Assembly: GCF_004792515.1 (NCBI RefSeq)
Contig: NZ_CP038865.1
Span: forward strand, 704,001-768,000
Reading direction: 5' to 3'
DNA: 64,000 bases
Source: Vagococcus xieshaowenii
GTDB lineage: Bacteria > Bacillota > Bacilli > Lactobacillales > Vagococcaceae
The notes below the pieces were generated by a model, which did no database searches, was not told the DNA's origin, and worked only from the letters and a program-made list of their open reading frames with translations. The number at the start of each line of letters is the position of its first letter. The stretch's first letter is position 1. A program made the translations under genes and the position numbers. Shown here in pieces: positions 29,429 through 40,339 of this stretch.

Positions 29429-30283
29429 ATGTCGTTAAATATTAAAACAATAGTCAAAAATTTGCTGTTAATCACATTAGGAACGTTGATTTTTTCAATA
29501 GCTGTAAACTCAGTTGCCATCCCGAATGAGTTGGGTGAAGGTGGTGTGACGGGAATCACGTTGATTCTTTATTATTTAAAGCAAATTCCAACGGCTTTTA
29601 CCAATATCTTTTTTAATACTATTTTATTAGTTGCAGGATGGAAGTTGTTAGACCGTAGCACGATTTATTATACTATCTATGCTGTATTTTTGATGTCGGT
29701 TTTTTTAAAGTTAACAGAAGGCTTTCAGTATTACGCCTCTGAAGGAGCAACCGCTGCTATTTTAGCAGGTATCTTGATGGGTGTGGGGATTGGACTTGTC
29801 ATGAAAGGTGAAGGAACAACAGCAGGAAGTGTCATCTTAGCTAAAATGATTCATAAGTATACCGGTTGGAGAGTAAGTTATGTCTTACTTCTATTAGATA
29901 TGGTGGTTGTATTTGCCTCTTATAAAGTAATTGGTCTAGAAAAAATCATTTTAACCTTGTTGTCGCTATATATTTCCACCAAAGTGTTAGATTTCATGTT
30001 AGAAGGAACCAATGCTAAAAAGACTGTCATGGTTATTTCAGACCACTATGATGAGATTGCTAAGGCAATTAGTACAGAAATCAATCGAGGCGTAACTATG
30101 ATGGATGGTGTAGGTTATTATAAACAAACGCCTAAAAAAATTCTTTATGTGGTTATTTCTCGTGATCAGTTAGTTCCTATTCAAAAATTAATTGCAACGA
30201 TTGACCCATTAGCATTCGTTACGATTAATGATGTTCAAAATGTTATTGGAGAAGGGTTTTCTCGTGAGTCGTTACCAGAATAA
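29429..30283 (+). CDS. YitT-family membrane protein (DUF161/DUF2179)
   Basis: A 284-residue protein with five to six membrane helices (ANELGEGG-like motif AIPNELGEGGVTGITLILYY, and KGEGTTAGSVILAKMI) and a cytoplasmic C-terminal DUF2179 domain (from about residue 195, VMVISDHYDEIAKAI). The family is widespread in Firmicutes and its transport role is unproven. GATGGGAGATG-type ribosome region before the ATG. Closed by a strong terminator. Confidence 0.85.
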   Translation: MSLNIKTIVKNLLLITLGTLIFSIAVNSVAIPNELGEGGVTGITLILYYLKQIPTAFTNIFFNTILLVAGWKLLDRSTIYYTIYAVFLMSVFLKLTEGFQYYASEGATAAILAGILMGVGIGLVMKGEGTTAGSVILAKMIHKYTGWRVSYVLLLLDMVVVFASYKVIGLEKIILTLLSLYISTKVLDFMLEGTNAKKTVMVISDHYDEIAKAISTEINRGVTMMDGVGYYKQTPKKILYVVISRDQLVPIQKLIATIDPLAFVTINDVQNVIGEGFSRESLPE

Positions 30284-30305
30284 GCATCGTTCATAAATAC
30301 GTACT

Positions 30306-30356
30306 AAAACTATGAAGTTATCGAACCTTTTACAGGTTGCTAGCTTCATAGTTTTT
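30306..30356 (+). terminator. Intrinsic terminator after the YitT gene
   Basis: AAAACTATGAAG pairs with CTTCATAGTTTT, with an inner GAACC/GGTT helix, followed by T. Confidence 0.88.
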
Positions 30357-30469
30357 GCTTTTTTTGCTATTTATCTCTTAAGGTGACTATTTTTGAATGT
30401 AATTAGTGATTTTTCATTGATTTTCCGTTATACTGTTTTAGGAAGAATGTGAAAGTGAAGGATGATAAG

Positions 30470-31039
30470 ATGGCACAATTATTTTTTAAATATGGCGCAA
30501 TGAATAGCGGTAAAACAATCGAAATTCTTAAAGTAGCGCATAATTATGAGGAACAGAATAAACCTGTAGTACTGATGACTAGTGGAATTGACACGCGCGA
30601 TGGTGTGGGAGTTGTTTCAAGTCGAATAGGGTTGTCACGTCCTGCTATCCCAATTTTTTCAGAGACAAATGTATTTGAAGAAATTAATAAATTACCTCAT
30701 AAACCTTATTGTGTCTTAATTGACGAATCACAATTTTTGGAAAAGCATCATGTGGAAGGATTCACTCGTGTAGTAGATGAATTAGATATCCCAGTCATGG
30801 CGTTTGGCTTAAAAAATGATTTTAGAAACGAATTATTTGAAGGCTCTAAATATTTATTGATTTATGCTGATAAATTAGAAGAATTAAAAACCATTTGTTG
30901 GTTTTGTCATAAGAAAGCGATTATGAATTTGCGTGTTTCAGATGGCCAACCAGTCTATGATGGTGAACAAATTCAAATAGGTGGTAATGAATCGTATTAT
31001 CCTGTGTGTCGCAAACATTATCACAACCCCAAACTATAA
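30470..31039 (+). CDS. tdk: Thymidine kinase
   Basis: A 189-residue type II thymidine kinase that phosphorylates thymidine with ATP in the salvage pathway. P-loop GAMNSGK at residues 9-15, the Walker B-like VLIDESQFL, the lasso-region and zinc-site cysteines CWFC and CRKHY. I chose the ATG at 30470 (GAAGG upstream) over a GTG at 30449. It begins the conserved tdk-prfA-prmC-sua5-glyA-upp block. Confidence 0.95.
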   Translation: MAQLFFKYGAMNSGKTIEILKVAHNYEEQNKPVVLMTSGIDTRDGVGVVSSRIGLSRPAIPIFSETNVFEEINKLPHKPYCVLIDESQFLEKHHVEGFTRVVDELDIPVMAFGLKNDFRNELFEGSKYLLIYADKLEELKTICWFCHKKAIMNLRVSDGQPVYDGEQIQIGGNESYYPVCRKHYHNPKL

Positions 31040-31077
31040 AAGTAAAATGAACGATATTAAGTAAGGAGATTATCACT

Positions 31078-32154
31078 ATGTTTGATCAATTACAAGCGGT
31101 AGAAGACCGTTACGAAGAACTTGGAGAATTATTGAGTGACCCAACTGTTATTTCTGATAACAAGCGCTTCATGGAGTTATCTAAAGAAGAAGCAAATACG
31201 CGTGAAACAGTGGATGTTTACCGTCGATACAAAGAAGTTATCCAAGGAATTAAGGATGCTGAGGAATTATTATCAGAAAATCTTGATGCTGAAATGGCTG
31301 AGATGGCAAAAGAAGAATTATACGAATTAAAAGATGAAAAAATTGCTTTAGAAGAAAACTTAAAAATCTTATTATTACCTAAAGACCCTAATGATGATAA
31401 AAATATTATCATGGAAATTCGTGGTGCAGCGGGTGGAGATGAAGCCCAACTATTTGCTGGTGACTTATTTGAAATGTATCAAAGTTTTGCTCAAAAACAG
31501 GGTTGGCGTTTTGAAGTCATGGAAGCTAACATTACAGGTATTGGTGGCTATAAGGAAGTTATTGCGATGATTTCTGGTAATAATGTGTATTCTAAATTAA
31601 AATATGAAAACGGTGCGCATCGTGTGCAACGTATTCCGGCAACAGAATCTCAAGGTCGTGTTCATACATCAACTGCTACAGTTGTAGTATTACCTGAAGC
31701 AGAAGAAGTTGAATTAGACTTGGATGAAAAAGACATCCGTGTCGATATCTATCATGCATCTGGAGCAGGTGGACAGCACGTTAATAAAACGGCTTCAGCA
31801 GTACGATTAACTCATTTACCTACAGGAATCGCTGTAGCGATGCAAGATCAACGTTCACAGTTACAAAACCGTGAAAAAGCGATGCAAGTTTTACGTGCGC
31901 GTGTTTATGATAAGATGCAACAAGAAGCACAAAGCGAATATGATGCAACACGTAAGTCAGCAATCGGAACGGGTGATCGTTCTGAACGTATTCGTACATA
32001 TAACTTCCCACAAAATCGCGTAACGGATCACCGTATAGGCTTGACTATTCAGCAATTGGATCGTATTTTATCTGGTGATATGGATGATATCATTGATGCG
32101 TTAATGATTTATGATCAAACGCAAAAACTGGAGCAAATGCAGAATGACCACTAA
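31078..32154 (+). CDS. prfA: Peptide chain release factor 1
   Basis: A 358-residue class I release factor for UAA and UAG codons. The GGQ motif is at 231-233 in [10 protein letters not shown], and the stop-codon-reading PAT-type tripeptide occurs in IPATESQGR. Gln233 would be methylated by PrmC, encoded by the overlapping next gene. AAGGAG ribosome site upstream. Confidence 0.97.
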   Translation: MFDQLQAVEDRYEELGELLSDPTVISDNKRFMELSKEEANTRETVDVYRRYKEVIQGIKDAEELLSENLDAEMAEMAKEELYELKDEKIALEENLKILLLPKDPNDDKNIIMEIRGAAGGDEAQLFAGDLFEMYQSFAQKQGWRFEVMEANITGIGGYKEVIAMISGNNVYSKLKYENGAHRVQRIPATESQGRVHTSTATVVVLPEAEEVELDLDEKDIRVDIYHASGAGGQHVNKTASAVRLTHLPTGIAVAMQDQRSQLQNREKAMQVLRARVYDKMQQEAQSEYDATRKSAIGTGDRSERIRTYNFPQNRVTDHRIGLTIQQLDRILSGDMDDIIDALMIYDQTQKLEQMQNDH

Positions 32155-32989
32155 AACATACGGAGAAGTCCTTTTTTGGGCTTCTTCTTTTTTAAATGAA
32201 AAGAAGAAAGAACGTGAGGCTGCGGAATATCTTTTGGGAAGAAGATTAGGTTGGAATAAGACAGAAGTATTAATGCATCTACGCAAGCCTATGCCGATGG
32301 AGCAAGAAGCTCAATTTATTGAGGATATTAAAGCCTTTGAAGCGGGTTATCCTGCTCAATATATTATAGGCTCTGAAGAATTTTATGGCCGTGAATTTAA
32401 CGTCACACCTGCTACACTTATTCCAAGACCTGAAACGGAAGAATTAATTGAGTTATGTTTAAAAAACAACCAGGAGAAAGAGTTTATCACGGTTGTAGAT
32501 GTTGGGACCGGAACGGGCATCATTGCGATTACTTTAAAGAAATTAAAGCCAACATGGCGTGTTATTGCGATTGATATTTCAGAAGAAGCCTTAGAGGTAG
32601 CTCGTCAAAACGCTCAGAAGCATCAAGTATCGATTGAATTCATGCAGGGCGACCTATTAGGTTCGCTTGTTGAAGCGGATGAAACCGTTGATATTGTTAT
32701 TTCCAATCCTCCTTATATTAGTGAAGATGAATGGGAAGACATGGATGAAAGTGTACGAGAGTATGAACCAAAACAAGCCCTTTTTGCTGATAACAATGGC
32801 TTATTATGTTACGAGCAAATGATACCTCAAATTAAAGACGTGCTAGCTATCGAAGGACGTGTTTATTTTGAATTTGGTTTTAAGCAAGGACGTGCGATTC
32901 AACAATTGTATCAAGAAGCATTTACGACAAAGAAAGTAATGATTTATCAAGATTTAAATGGGCAAGACAGAATGTTAGAAATGAAATAG
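32144..32989 (+). CDS. prmC: Release factor glutamine methyltransferase
   Basis: A 281-residue SAM-dependent methyltransferase that methylates the GGQ glutamine of release factors. SAM motif [11 protein letters not shown] and the substrate-glutamine motif NPPY at 188-191. I chose the ATG at 32144, which overlaps the prfA stop by 11 bases; the longer frame from 32111 lacks a ribosome site. Confidence 0.95.
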   Translation: MTTKTYGEVLFWASSFLNEKKKEREAAEYLLGRRLGWNKTEVLMHLRKPMPMEQEAQFIEDIKAFEAGYPAQYIIGSEEFYGREFNVTPATLIPRPETEELIELCLKNNQEKEFITVVDVGTGTGIIAITLKKLKPTWRVIAIDISEEALEVARQNAQKHQVSIEFMQGDLLGSLVEADETVDIVISNPPYISEDEWEDMDESVREYEPKQALFADNNGLLCYEQMIPQIKDVLAIEGRVYFEFGFKQGRAIQQLYQEAFTTKKVMIYQDLNGQDRMLEMK

Positions 32990-33001
32990 AGGCGAAATAA
33001 A

Positions 33002-34027
33002 ATGGATAAAGGAAATAAATGGACAGCAGATGATGTATCACTTGCAGCAAAAGCGATTCAAGAAGGTGAATTGGTGGCCTTTCCAACAGAAACAGTTTAT
33101 GGATTAGGCGCTGATGCTACCAATGAAACAGCAGTTAAACAAGTTTATGCTGCTAAAGGTCGTCCTTCAGACAACCCTTTGATTGTTCACATTGCCACTC
33201 AACAAGACTTGACACCGTTTGTAAAAGAAATTTCAAATGAAGCAAAACAACTAATGAAGACATTTTGGCCAGGTCCGTTAACGTTGATTTTTGAAATTAA
33301 GGAAAATAGTTTACCAATGGCAACAACAGGGGGGCTAACAACGTGTGCTTTTAGAATGCCTGCTAATGATGCAACGCTGATGCTAATTCGTGAAAGTGGT
33401 AAAGTATTAGTTGGACCTAGTGCGAACACCTCAGGTAAACCAAGTCCCACAACGGCAGATCATGTCTTACATGATTTAAAAGAGCACATTGCTGGGGTAA
33501 TTGATGATGGTCAAACGCGTGTAGGTTTAGAATCAACCGTTTTAGATATGACCGTTACGCCTCCAATGATTTTGCGACCTGGAGCCATTACACCAGATGA
33601 CTTGAAGAAAGTAATCGATGATGTTTCAGTGGATCAGCATTTGTTAAGTGAAACTAGTAAACCCAAAGCACCAGGGATGAAATATCGCCATTATGCACCA
33701 GAAGTACCAGTGTATATGATTGATTATAGGCAACAAAATTGGCAAGAAGCAATTACTTGGGCGAAGTCAGACAATAAAAAAATTGGTTTACTGTGTTCAA
33801 AAGAATTAGCGCATCCATTTGTGGAAGAAGTAGAGCACATCTTTTATTTATCACAAAATAGTGACGTCAAAGAGAGCATGCATCAATTATTCAACGGGTT
33901 ACGTTATTTTGATGATAAAGAAGGTATGATTGATATTGTATTTGTTGAAACATTTGCTGATGAAGGAATTGGAATGGCTTATATGAATCGTGTGAGAAAA
34001 TCTGCGAGTCAAAGATATTATCGATGA
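33002..34027 (+). CDS. L-threonylcarbamoyladenylate synthase (Sua5/YwlC)
   Basis: A 341-residue enzyme of the YrdC/Sua5 family, which makes threonylcarbamoyl-AMP for the t6A37 modification of tRNAs. The YrdC domain (about 15-205) has GELVAFPTETVYGLGADA and KGRPSDNPLIVH; the C-terminal Sua5 domain (PGMKYRHYAP linker, then about 235-341) makes it the long form. It follows prmC by 12 bases in the same operon. Confidence 0.95.
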   Translation: MDKGNKWTADDVSLAAKAIQEGELVAFPTETVYGLGADATNETAVKQVYAAKGRPSDNPLIVHIATQQDLTPFVKEISNEAKQLMKTFWPGPLTLIFEIKENSLPMATTGGLTTCAFRMPANDATLMLIRESGKVLVGPSANTSGKPSPTTADHVLHDLKEHIAGVIDDGQTRVGLESTVLDMTVTPPMILRPGAITPDDLKKVIDDVSVDQHLLSETSKPKAPGMKYRHYAPEVPVYMIDYRQQNWQEAITWAKSDNKKIGLLCSKELAHPFVEEVEHIFYLSQNSDVKESMHQLFNGLRYFDDKEGMIDIVFVETFADEGIGMAYMNRVRKSASQRYYR

Positions 34028-34082
34028 GTAGCTATCTGTGTTAAGATAAAGATACTAAACATGCAGGGGAGTTGGATAGTTT

Positions 34083-35321
34083 ATGGATTTTAAACAACAA
34101 GATAAGGTGTTATGGGATGCTATTGCAAATGAACAAGAAAGACAAGAGCGTAACATTGAACTAATTGCATCTGAAAATTTTGTGTCAGAAGCGGTAATGG
34201 CTGCACAAGGTAGTGTGTTAACGAACAAATATGCAGAAGGTTATCCTAACAGAAGATATTATGGTGGGTGTGAGTACGTAGATGTGGTTGAAAATTTAGC
34301 TATTGAACGCGCTAAGCAATTATTTAATGCTAAATTTGCTAATGTACAACCACATTCGGGTTCACAAGCCAATACTGCGGCTTATTTAAGTTTAGTGGAA
34401 CCAGGAGATACCATTTTAGGAATGGATTTAACCCATGGTGGGCATTTAACTCACGGCTCTCCAGTTAATTTTAGTGGGAAAACATACAATTTTGTGGCAT
34501 ATGGCGTGGATCCATTTACTGAAGTTATTGATTATGATGTGGTATTAATTAAAGCACGTCAAACAAAACCTAAATTGATTGTTGCTGGTGCAAGTGCTTA
34601 TGGACGCAGCATTGATTTTAAAAAATTCCGTGAAATTGCCGATGAAGTAGGTGCAAAATTAATGGTGGATATGGCGCATATTGCTGGATTAGTTGCTGCA
34701 GGTCTACATCAAAACCCAATGGACTATGCCGATGTTGTAACGACTACCACCCATAAAACTTTAAGAGGTCCACGTGGTGGCATGATTTTAACAAATGATG
34801 AAGAATTAGCTAAGAAAATCAACAGTGCCATTTTCCCAGGTATTCAGGGAGGTCCACTAGAACATGTGATTGCAGCAAAAGCAGTTGCTTTTCAAGAAGC
34901 TTTGCAACCTGAATTTAAAGAGTATCAAGCACAAGTCATTAAAAATGCGCAAGCTATGGCGAATGTTTTCAATAAATCTATTTATGCACGTTTAATCAGT
35001 GGTGGTGTAGATAATCATTTACTATTAATTGATGTGAGCAAATACAAATTAACAGGTAAAGAAGCAGAAGCATTACTAGATGAAGTTAATATTACCGTCA
35101 ATAAAAATACGGTACCATTTGAAACGTTAAGTCCTTTCCAAACAAGTGGTATTCGCATTGGAACACCAGCGATTACCTCACGAGGATTTAATGAAGAAGA
35201 TGCAGAAAAAGTTGCAGATTTAATCAATGAAATGTTGATGAATCCAACCAATCAATCAATGAAAGAAGCTGTTAGACGAGAAGTAAGTGAATTAACAGCT
35301 AAATATCCTCTTTATAAATAA
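34083..35321 (+). CDS. glyA: Serine hydroxymethyltransferase
   Basis: A 412-residue PLP enzyme interconverting serine and glycine with tetrahydrofolate. [12 protein letters not shown] near the N-terminus and the PLP lysine Lys225 in [14 protein letters not shown] are typical. It sits in its usual place between sua5 and upp, and supplies one-carbon units. Followed by a terminator. Confidence 0.97.
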   Translation: MDFKQQDKVLWDAIANEQERQERNIELIASENFVSEAVMAAQGSVLTNKYAEGYPNRRYYGGCEYVDVVENLAIERAKQLFNAKFANVQPHSGSQANTAAYLSLVEPGDTILGMDLTHGGHLTHGSPVNFSGKTYNFVAYGVDPFTEVIDYDVVLIKARQTKPKLIVAGASAYGRSIDFKKFREIADEVGAKLMVDMAHIAGLVAAGLHQNPMDYADVVTTTTHKTLRGPRGGMILTNDEELAKKINSAIFPGIQGGPLEHVIAAKAVAFQEALQPEFKEYQAQVIKNAQAMANVFNKSIYARLISGGVDNHLLLIDVSKYKLTGKEAEALLDEVNITVNKNTVPFETLSPFQTSGIRIGTPAITSRGFNEEDAEKVADLINEMLMNPTNQSMKEAVRREVSELTAKYPLYK

Positions 35322-35331
35322 TGTGTCTTTT

Positions 35332-35367
35332 AAAGAAGCGTAATACCAAGTATTAGGCTTCTTTTTT
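35332..35367 (+). terminator. Intrinsic terminator after glyA
   Basis: AAAGAAGCGTAATAC pairs with GTATTAGGCTTCTTT across CAA (one mismatch), followed by TTT. The remaining gap to upp (35368-35532) is AT-rich and shows no clear regulatory RNA. Confidence 0.88.
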
Positions 35368-35532
35368 AGAGGGTGCTAATTTGTTCAATAAAAAATTTAA
35401 TTAGTATATGAAATGTACAAGAAATGTTTGATAGGTAAAACGTTTAATCAAAAAAAGACCTAATTAAATCTAGTTTTTTAATGGTATTTGCTTTACAATA
35501 GATAAGAATAAAATTATAGAGGAGAATCGAAT

Positions 35533-36162
35533 ATGGGAAAATTTCAAGTTATGGATCATCCATTAATTCAACACAAACTAACAATCATCCGCGATAAAAA
35601 CTGTGGGACAAAAGTTTTCCGTGAGGTTGTCGACGAAATCGCAATGCTGATGGCATATGAAGTATCACGCGATTTGCCATTAGAACCGATTGAAATCGAA
35701 ACACCAATGGGTAAGACGGTTCAACAAACAATTGCTGGTAAAAAAGTGGCGATTATTCCGATTCTTCGTGCTGGTATCGGCATGGTGGATGGTATTTTAG
35801 AATTAATTCCTGCTGCAAAAGTTGGTCATATCGGTATGTATCGTGATCATGATTCATTGGAACCAGTAGAGTATTTTGTAAAGTTACCATCTGATATTGA
35901 TACACGTCAATTATTAGTAGTAGACCCAATGTTAGCAACAGGTGGTTCAGCTATCTTGGCTGTTGATGCACTGAAACGTCGCGGTGGAACAAACATTAAA
36001 TTTGTTTGTTTAGTAGCAGCTCCAGAAGGCGTTAAAGCATTACAAGAAGCTCATCCAGATGTTGATATTATTACAGCAGCATTAGATGAAAAATTAGACG
36101 AGAATGGTTACATTTTCCCAGGTTTAGGGGATGCAGGTGACCGTTTATTCGGAACTAAATAA
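35533..36162 (+). CDS. upp: Uracil phosphoribosyltransferase
   Basis: A 209-residue salvage enzyme making UMP from uracil and PRPP. The PRPP-binding motif [12 protein letters not shown] and the uracil-binding C-terminal [15 protein letters not shown] are both present. It has GAGGAG upstream and its own terminator. Confidence 0.97.
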   Translation: MGKFQVMDHPLIQHKLTIIRDKNCGTKVFREVVDEIAMLMAYEVSRDLPLEPIEIETPMGKTVQQTIAGKKVAIIPILRAGIGMVDGILELIPAAKVGHIGMYRDHDSLEPVEYFVKLPSDIDTRQLLVVDPMLATGGSAILAVDALKRRGGTNIKFVCLVAAPEGVKALQEAHPDVDIITAALDEKLDENGYIFPGLGDAGDRLFGTK

Positions 36163-36171
36163 GAACTGATG

Positions 36172-36209
36172 AAAACACGTAATGATGTCTGATTATTACG
36201 TGTTTTTTT
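36172..36209 (+). terminator. Intrinsic terminator after upp
   Basis: AAAACACGTAAT pairs with ATTACGTGTTTT, followed by a T run. Confidence 0.9.
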
Positions 36210-36313
36210 ATGAATTATTAATGATTAAAAAAAAATGTAAAGAACACTAGGTATAACTTAAGACATCTTGTATAATAGAAAAAGGAAATAAATGAAGAAG
36301 AGAGTCGTCGAAT

Positions 36314-37483
36314 ATGAATGATAATAAATTTAGTTTGGATAATCGAATTGATTATGGCATTATTTTACCCGTATTTGTCTTATGTATTATCGGATTGATT
36401 TCGCAATACGTTGCGTTGTCACTCGTTGATGGAGAAAATATTTTATACCAAATGTTGAAACAGGCATTATGGCTATCTATTGGACTTTTTGCCGTTATTG
36501 TACTAATGCAATTCAACATTAAAGTCTGGTGGAAAATCACCCCAGCTCTGTATGCATTAGGTCTGGTACTCATGATTCTGCCACTAAGGTTTTATGATCC
36601 CAATGTTGCGGCTTTAACAGGTGCAAAAAACTGGGTCCATTTCGCAGGCTTATCATTCCAGCCCTCAGAGTTAATGAAGATTTCATATCTATTGCTACTT
36701 GCTTATATTACCACAAGGCATAATAGAGAAAATAAGCACGAAATAAAAAGCGACTTTCTATTAATAGCGAAGTTATTGCTTGCAACATTACCTGTTGTTA
36801 TTTTATTAAAACTTCAAAATGACTTTGGGACATTATTAGTGTTTATTGCGATATTTTGTGGGGTCGTATTGATTTCTGGTATTTCATGGAAAATACTATT
36901 ACCAAGTATCATTACGGCAATCGTCTTAATTGCTGGCATTTTATCATTAGTTGCAACTGATGTAGGCCGAGAGCTGTTGTTTAAATTTGGAGTAAAAGAA
37001 TATCAATTATCTCGTATTGATTCTTGGTTAAATCCATTTCATGACACAACAGGTGTAAGTTATCAACAAGCTCAGTCGCTAACTGCTATCGGTTCAGGAG
37101 GGTTAACGGGGAAAGGGTTTAACGTTTCTCAAGTAGACGTTCCAGTACGCGAATCAGATATGATTTTCACTGTTATTGCGGAGAATTTTGGTTTTGTTGG
37201 TGGAGCGTTGGTGATCTTTATGTATTTATTGTTAATTTATCGCTTAATTCGTGTGTGTTTATATACTAACAATGTTTTTTCAACTTATATTTCAACAGGG
37301 ATTATTATGATGATTTTGTTTCATGTATTTGAGAATATTGGCGCAAGTATTGGCTTATTACCTTTAACAGGTATTCCCTTGCCGTTTATAAGCCAAGGTG
37401 GTTCATCACTACTTGGCAATATGATAGGTATTGGTATTATGTTATCAATGAAATTTAATAACGATGTTGAATTTGATCATTAA
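36314..37483 (+). CDS. RodA/FtsW-type peptidoglycan polymerase (SEDS)
   Basis: A 389-residue polytopic protein of the SEDS family, with ten or so helices. WLNPFHDTTGVSYQQAQSLTAIGSGGLTGKG and the C-terminal GIPLPFISQGGSSLLGNMIGIG are the family signatures. SEDS proteins polymerise lipid II glycan strands with a partner PBP. The sequence resembles RodA more than FtsW, but without a partner gene I leave the symbol blank. The preceding terminator shows that it is separate from upp. Confidence 0.9.
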   Translation: MNDNKFSLDNRIDYGIILPVFVLCIIGLISQYVALSLVDGENILYQMLKQALWLSIGLFAVIVLMQFNIKVWWKITPALYALGLVLMILPLRFYDPNVAALTGAKNWVHFAGLSFQPSELMKISYLLLLAYITTRHNRENKHEIKSDFLLIAKLLLATLPVVILLKLQNDFGTLLVFIAIFCGVVLISGISWKILLPSIITAIVLIAGILSLVATDVGRELLFKFGVKEYQLSRIDSWLNPFHDTTGVSYQQAQSLTAIGSGGLTGKGFNVSQVDVPVRESDMIFTVIAENFGFVGGALVIFMYLLLIYRLIRVCLYTNNVFSTYISTGIIMMILFHVFENIGASIGLLPLTGIPLPFISQGGSSLLGNMIGIGIMLSMKFNNDVEFDH

Positions 37484-37490
37484 TTGTTTG

Positions 37491-37532
37491 AAAAACTCTT
37501 TTCAAAACTAACTCTTTTGAAAAGAGTTTTTT
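37491..37532 (+). terminator. Intrinsic terminator after the RodA-like gene
   Basis: AAAAACTCTTTTCAAAA pairs perfectly with TTTTGAAAAGAGTTTTT, followed by further T. Confidence 0.9.
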
Positions 37533-37613
37533 TAAAATGTTAGTTCAAATAACACGTATATAAAACCGAGTTAAGTGATACGTTATAAATCAAAAAATAT
37601 TTAGGAGAATAAA

Positions 37614-39089
37614 ATGAAGTTAACACAATTGATTGAATATTTAGTTATTCACGAAACATCATTAACAGAAAAACAAATGACAGAAGATATTTCTTTTATC
37701 ACACAAGATACTAGAAAAGTTTTGAAAAATTCTTTATTTATTGCGATTAAAGGTGCAACATTTGATGGTCATTCAATGATTGAACAGGCAGTAGAAAAAG
37801 GAGCAAAGGCTGTTATTGTTGAACAAGTTCCTACGAATGTAAATTTACCGTATATTTTAGTAGCAGACACCAAAAAAGCAATGGCGCAACTTGCGAATGC
37901 ATATTATGGTAATCCGAGTGAGACTATCAAAGTAGTAGGTGTAACTGGAACAAATGGTAAAACAACGATTACGCATCTTATCGATCAATTGGCAAGTAGT
38001 ATCGATAAGAGGACAGGTGTTATTGGTACTATGTATAATAAAGTGGTAAATAAAATTATTCCAACGGCGAACACAACACCCGATAGTATTACTTTGCAAC
38101 AACTTTTTAATGAAATGAACGAAGAAAATGTAGATGTATGTGCAATGGAAGTGTCTTCTCATGGTTTAATTCACGGACGAACTTGGGGAGTGGATTTTGA
38201 TATAGCTGTATTTACTAATTTTACACAAGACCATTTAGATTTTCATGAAACGATGGAAAAGTATTTTTACGCAAAATCTCTACTGTTTTCTCAATTAGGT
38301 AATGGTTATGATGCAAAACGTAAATTAGCAGTTATTAATATTGATAGCCCTCATGGTAGAGAATTAATGACTTGTACGGCTCAAAATATTTTGACATACG
38401 GATGTAGCGATAATGCTAATTTACAAGCACAACATATTACCGTCACTTCTAAAGGGACACGTTTTGATCTTGTTTATAACGGTACGTGTTATCCAGTAAC
38501 AACGTCATTAATTGGTGATTTTAATGTATACAATATTTTAGCAGCTGTGGGAGCATGTATTGGATTAGAGTATCCACTTGAAGAGGTTATTATGGCAATT
38601 ACAACTCTTAAACCAGTTAAAGGTCGATTTGAATTAGTAGATAATTGTAAGGAAGCTGTTGCGATAGTTGATTATGCTCATACACCAGATGGATTAGAAA
38701 ATATTCTACAGACTGCCCAAAAAATTGCAACGAAAAAGATTTATTGTGTGATAGGTTGTGGAGGGGATCGGGATAAAGTGAAGCGACCACTGATGGCTAA
38801 TATTTCTTTAAAATATGCTGATATGTCAATCTTTACATCTGACAATCCTAGAACTGAAGACCCAATAGACATTTTGAATGACATGTGTGGTCATTTAACG
38901 TCTGATAAATTTATTCAATTAGTTGATCGTCAAGAGGCAATTGAATATGCATTAGCTCAAGCAGAGCCCGGTGATCTTGTTATTGTTGCAGGTAAAGGAC
39001 ATGAAAATTATCAAATAATGGGTAAAGAAAAAGTCTATTTTGATGACTGTGAAATGATTAAAGGGTTTGTTAATAAGGAGTCGTTATGA
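37614..39089 (+). CDS. MurE-type UDP-MurNAc tripeptide synthetase
   Basis: A 491-residue Mur ligase that adds the third residue (diaminopimelate or lysine) to UDP-MurNAc-Ala-Glu. The P-loop GVTGTNGKTT is at 109-118, the Mur ligase segment VDYAHTPDGLENIL near 350, and the specificity motif reads DNPR (410-413). In E. coli MurE this Arg binds meso-diaminopimelate; lysine-adding enzymes such as that of S. aureus have DNPA-like motifs. The gene overlaps the following symporter gene by four bases and is followed by an AsnB-like amidotransferase. It could be the only murE or a second copy; the window cannot tell. Confidence 0.88.
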   Translation: MKLTQLIEYLVIHETSLTEKQMTEDISFITQDTRKVLKNSLFIAIKGATFDGHSMIEQAVEKGAKAVIVEQVPTNVNLPYILVADTKKAMAQLANAYYGNPSETIKVVGVTGTNGKTTITHLIDQLASSIDKRTGVIGTMYNKVVNKIIPTANTTPDSITLQQLFNEMNEENVDVCAMEVSSHGLIHGRTWGVDFDIAVFTNFTQDHLDFHETMEKYFYAKSLLFSQLGNGYDAKRKLAVINIDSPHGRELMTCTAQNILTYGCSDNANLQAQHITVTSKGTRFDLVYNGTCYPVTTSLIGDFNVYNILAAVGACIGLEYPLEEVIMAITTLKPVKGRFELVDNCKEAVAIVDYAHTPDGLENILQTAQKIATKKIYCVIGCGGDRDKVKRPLMANISLKYADMSIFTSDNPRTEDPIDILNDMCGHLTSDKFIQLVDRQEAIEYALAQAEPGDLVIVAGKGHENYQIMGKEKVYFDDCEMIKGFVNKESL

Positions 39090-40321
39090 GGTATATAAAG
39101 GAAAATTTAGCGTCAATCAAGTTGTTAACTGGCATAATCATCGGTGGGCTATTAGGTGTTTTTTTTGGCGAAAAGATGATGGTTGTAGAGCCGATTGGCC
39201 AACTCTTTTTGAACTTTTTATTTATGATTCTTGTGCCATTAGTGTTTTTTAGTGTATCAAGTTCGATTGCTAATATGGAAGGTGGTAAGCGTTTAGGCAA
39301 AATCATGCTGTATACTATGCTAGTTTTTATTATGACAGCGATGATTTCAGCAATTATTGCTTACTTAGGCGTTAGAATATATCCTTTAATTGATAGTAAT
39401 CACTTTAATGTTGAATCGGTGATTGAGCAGTTAGGAGAGGTCACTATACAAAAGGATCTTTCAATGGCTGATCGTATCGTCGGTATGCTGTCAGTAGAAG
39501 ATTTTCAAGGCTTATTTTCTAAGAATAACATGTTAGCTGTTATTATATTTTCTATCATAGTAGGTTTGGCAACGTTAAACACAAGTGTTGATAATACAAC
39601 ATTTAAAGACTTTTTAAATGCAGGTAATACTATGATTATGAAAGTAGTTGATTATATCATGTATTTAGCTCCTATTGGTTTAGGGTGTTACTTTGCTTCA
39701 AGTATTGGTCAGTTAGGTAGTCAACTAATTAACGGTTATGCTAGAACGATGTTACTTTATTGTCTAATAAGTATTATTTACTTTTTTGGTGTGATGACAT
39801 TTTATGCTTTTATTGCAAATGGTAAAACAGGTATTAAGGATTTTTGGGCTAATATTACGACACCAGCACTAACGGCGATTGCTACGTGTTCATCCGCGGC
39901 ATCTATTCCGGTTAATATCGAATTTACTAAAAAAATGAATGTTGCAGATGATATTGCGGAGACGGTGATCCCTTTGGGTGCAAACACACATAAAGATGGA
40001 TCAGTCATTGGTGGGGTGTTCAAAATAGCCTTTTTATTTGTTTTATTTGGTCGTGATATTACGACGATTGAAAATATAATAGCCATTATTTTTGGTGGTT
40101 TCTTTGTTGGCTTAGTGATGGGGTCAATACCAGGTGGTGGCGCGATTGCAGAAACGATGATTGCGGTGTTTTTTGGCTTTCCAACGGAGACAGTGCCCTT
40201 AATTATGATCATCAGTACTATTATTGATATTCCAGCAACCTTATTAAATTCAGCTGGTAATACAGTATCTGCTATGATGGTACAAAGTTTAATAGAACGA
40301 AGTGAAAGAAAAAAAAAATAA
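39086..40321 (+). CDS. Dicarboxylate/amino acid:cation symporter (DAACS)
   Basis: A 411-residue membrane transporter of the GltP/GltT type. The serine-rich re-entrant loop ATCSSAASIPVN and the C-terminal STIIDIPATLLNSAGNTVSA loop correspond to the two hairpins of the family. Members take up glutamate, aspartate, serine or C4-dicarboxylates with H+ or Na+. The start (ATGA) overlaps the stop of the MurE-like gene, so the two are translationally coupled, which suggests a link with cell wall amino acids. Confidence 0.9.
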   Translation: MRYIKENLASIKLLTGIIIGGLLGVFFGEKMMVVEPIGQLFLNFLFMILVPLVFFSVSSSIANMEGGKRLGKIMLYTMLVFIMTAMISAIIAYLGVRIYPLIDSNHFNVESVIEQLGEVTIQKDLSMADRIVGMLSVEDFQGLFSKNNMLAVIIFSIIVGLATLNTSVDNTTFKDFLNAGNTMIMKVVDYIMYLAPIGLGCYFASSIGQLGSQLINGYARTMLLYCLISIIYFFGVMTFYAFIANGKTGIKDFWANITTPALTAIATCSSAASIPVNIEFTKKMNVADDIAETVIPLGANTHKDGSVIGGVFKIAFLFVLFGRDITTIENIIAIIFGGFFVGLVMGSIPGGGAIAETMIAVFFGFPTETVPLIMIISTIIDIPATLLNSAGNTVSAMMVQSLIERSERKKK

Positions 40322-40339
40322 GAGTGGGGTAATGAAGTT

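Noticed and set aside
35368-35532. Regulatory RNA before upp
   Set aside because: No conserved riboswitch or PyrR-type anti-antiterminator motif is visible, only AT-rich sequence.
39802-40212. 136-codon minus-strand frame opposite the symporter gene
   Set aside because: Antisense shadow of a membrane protein gene without start signals.
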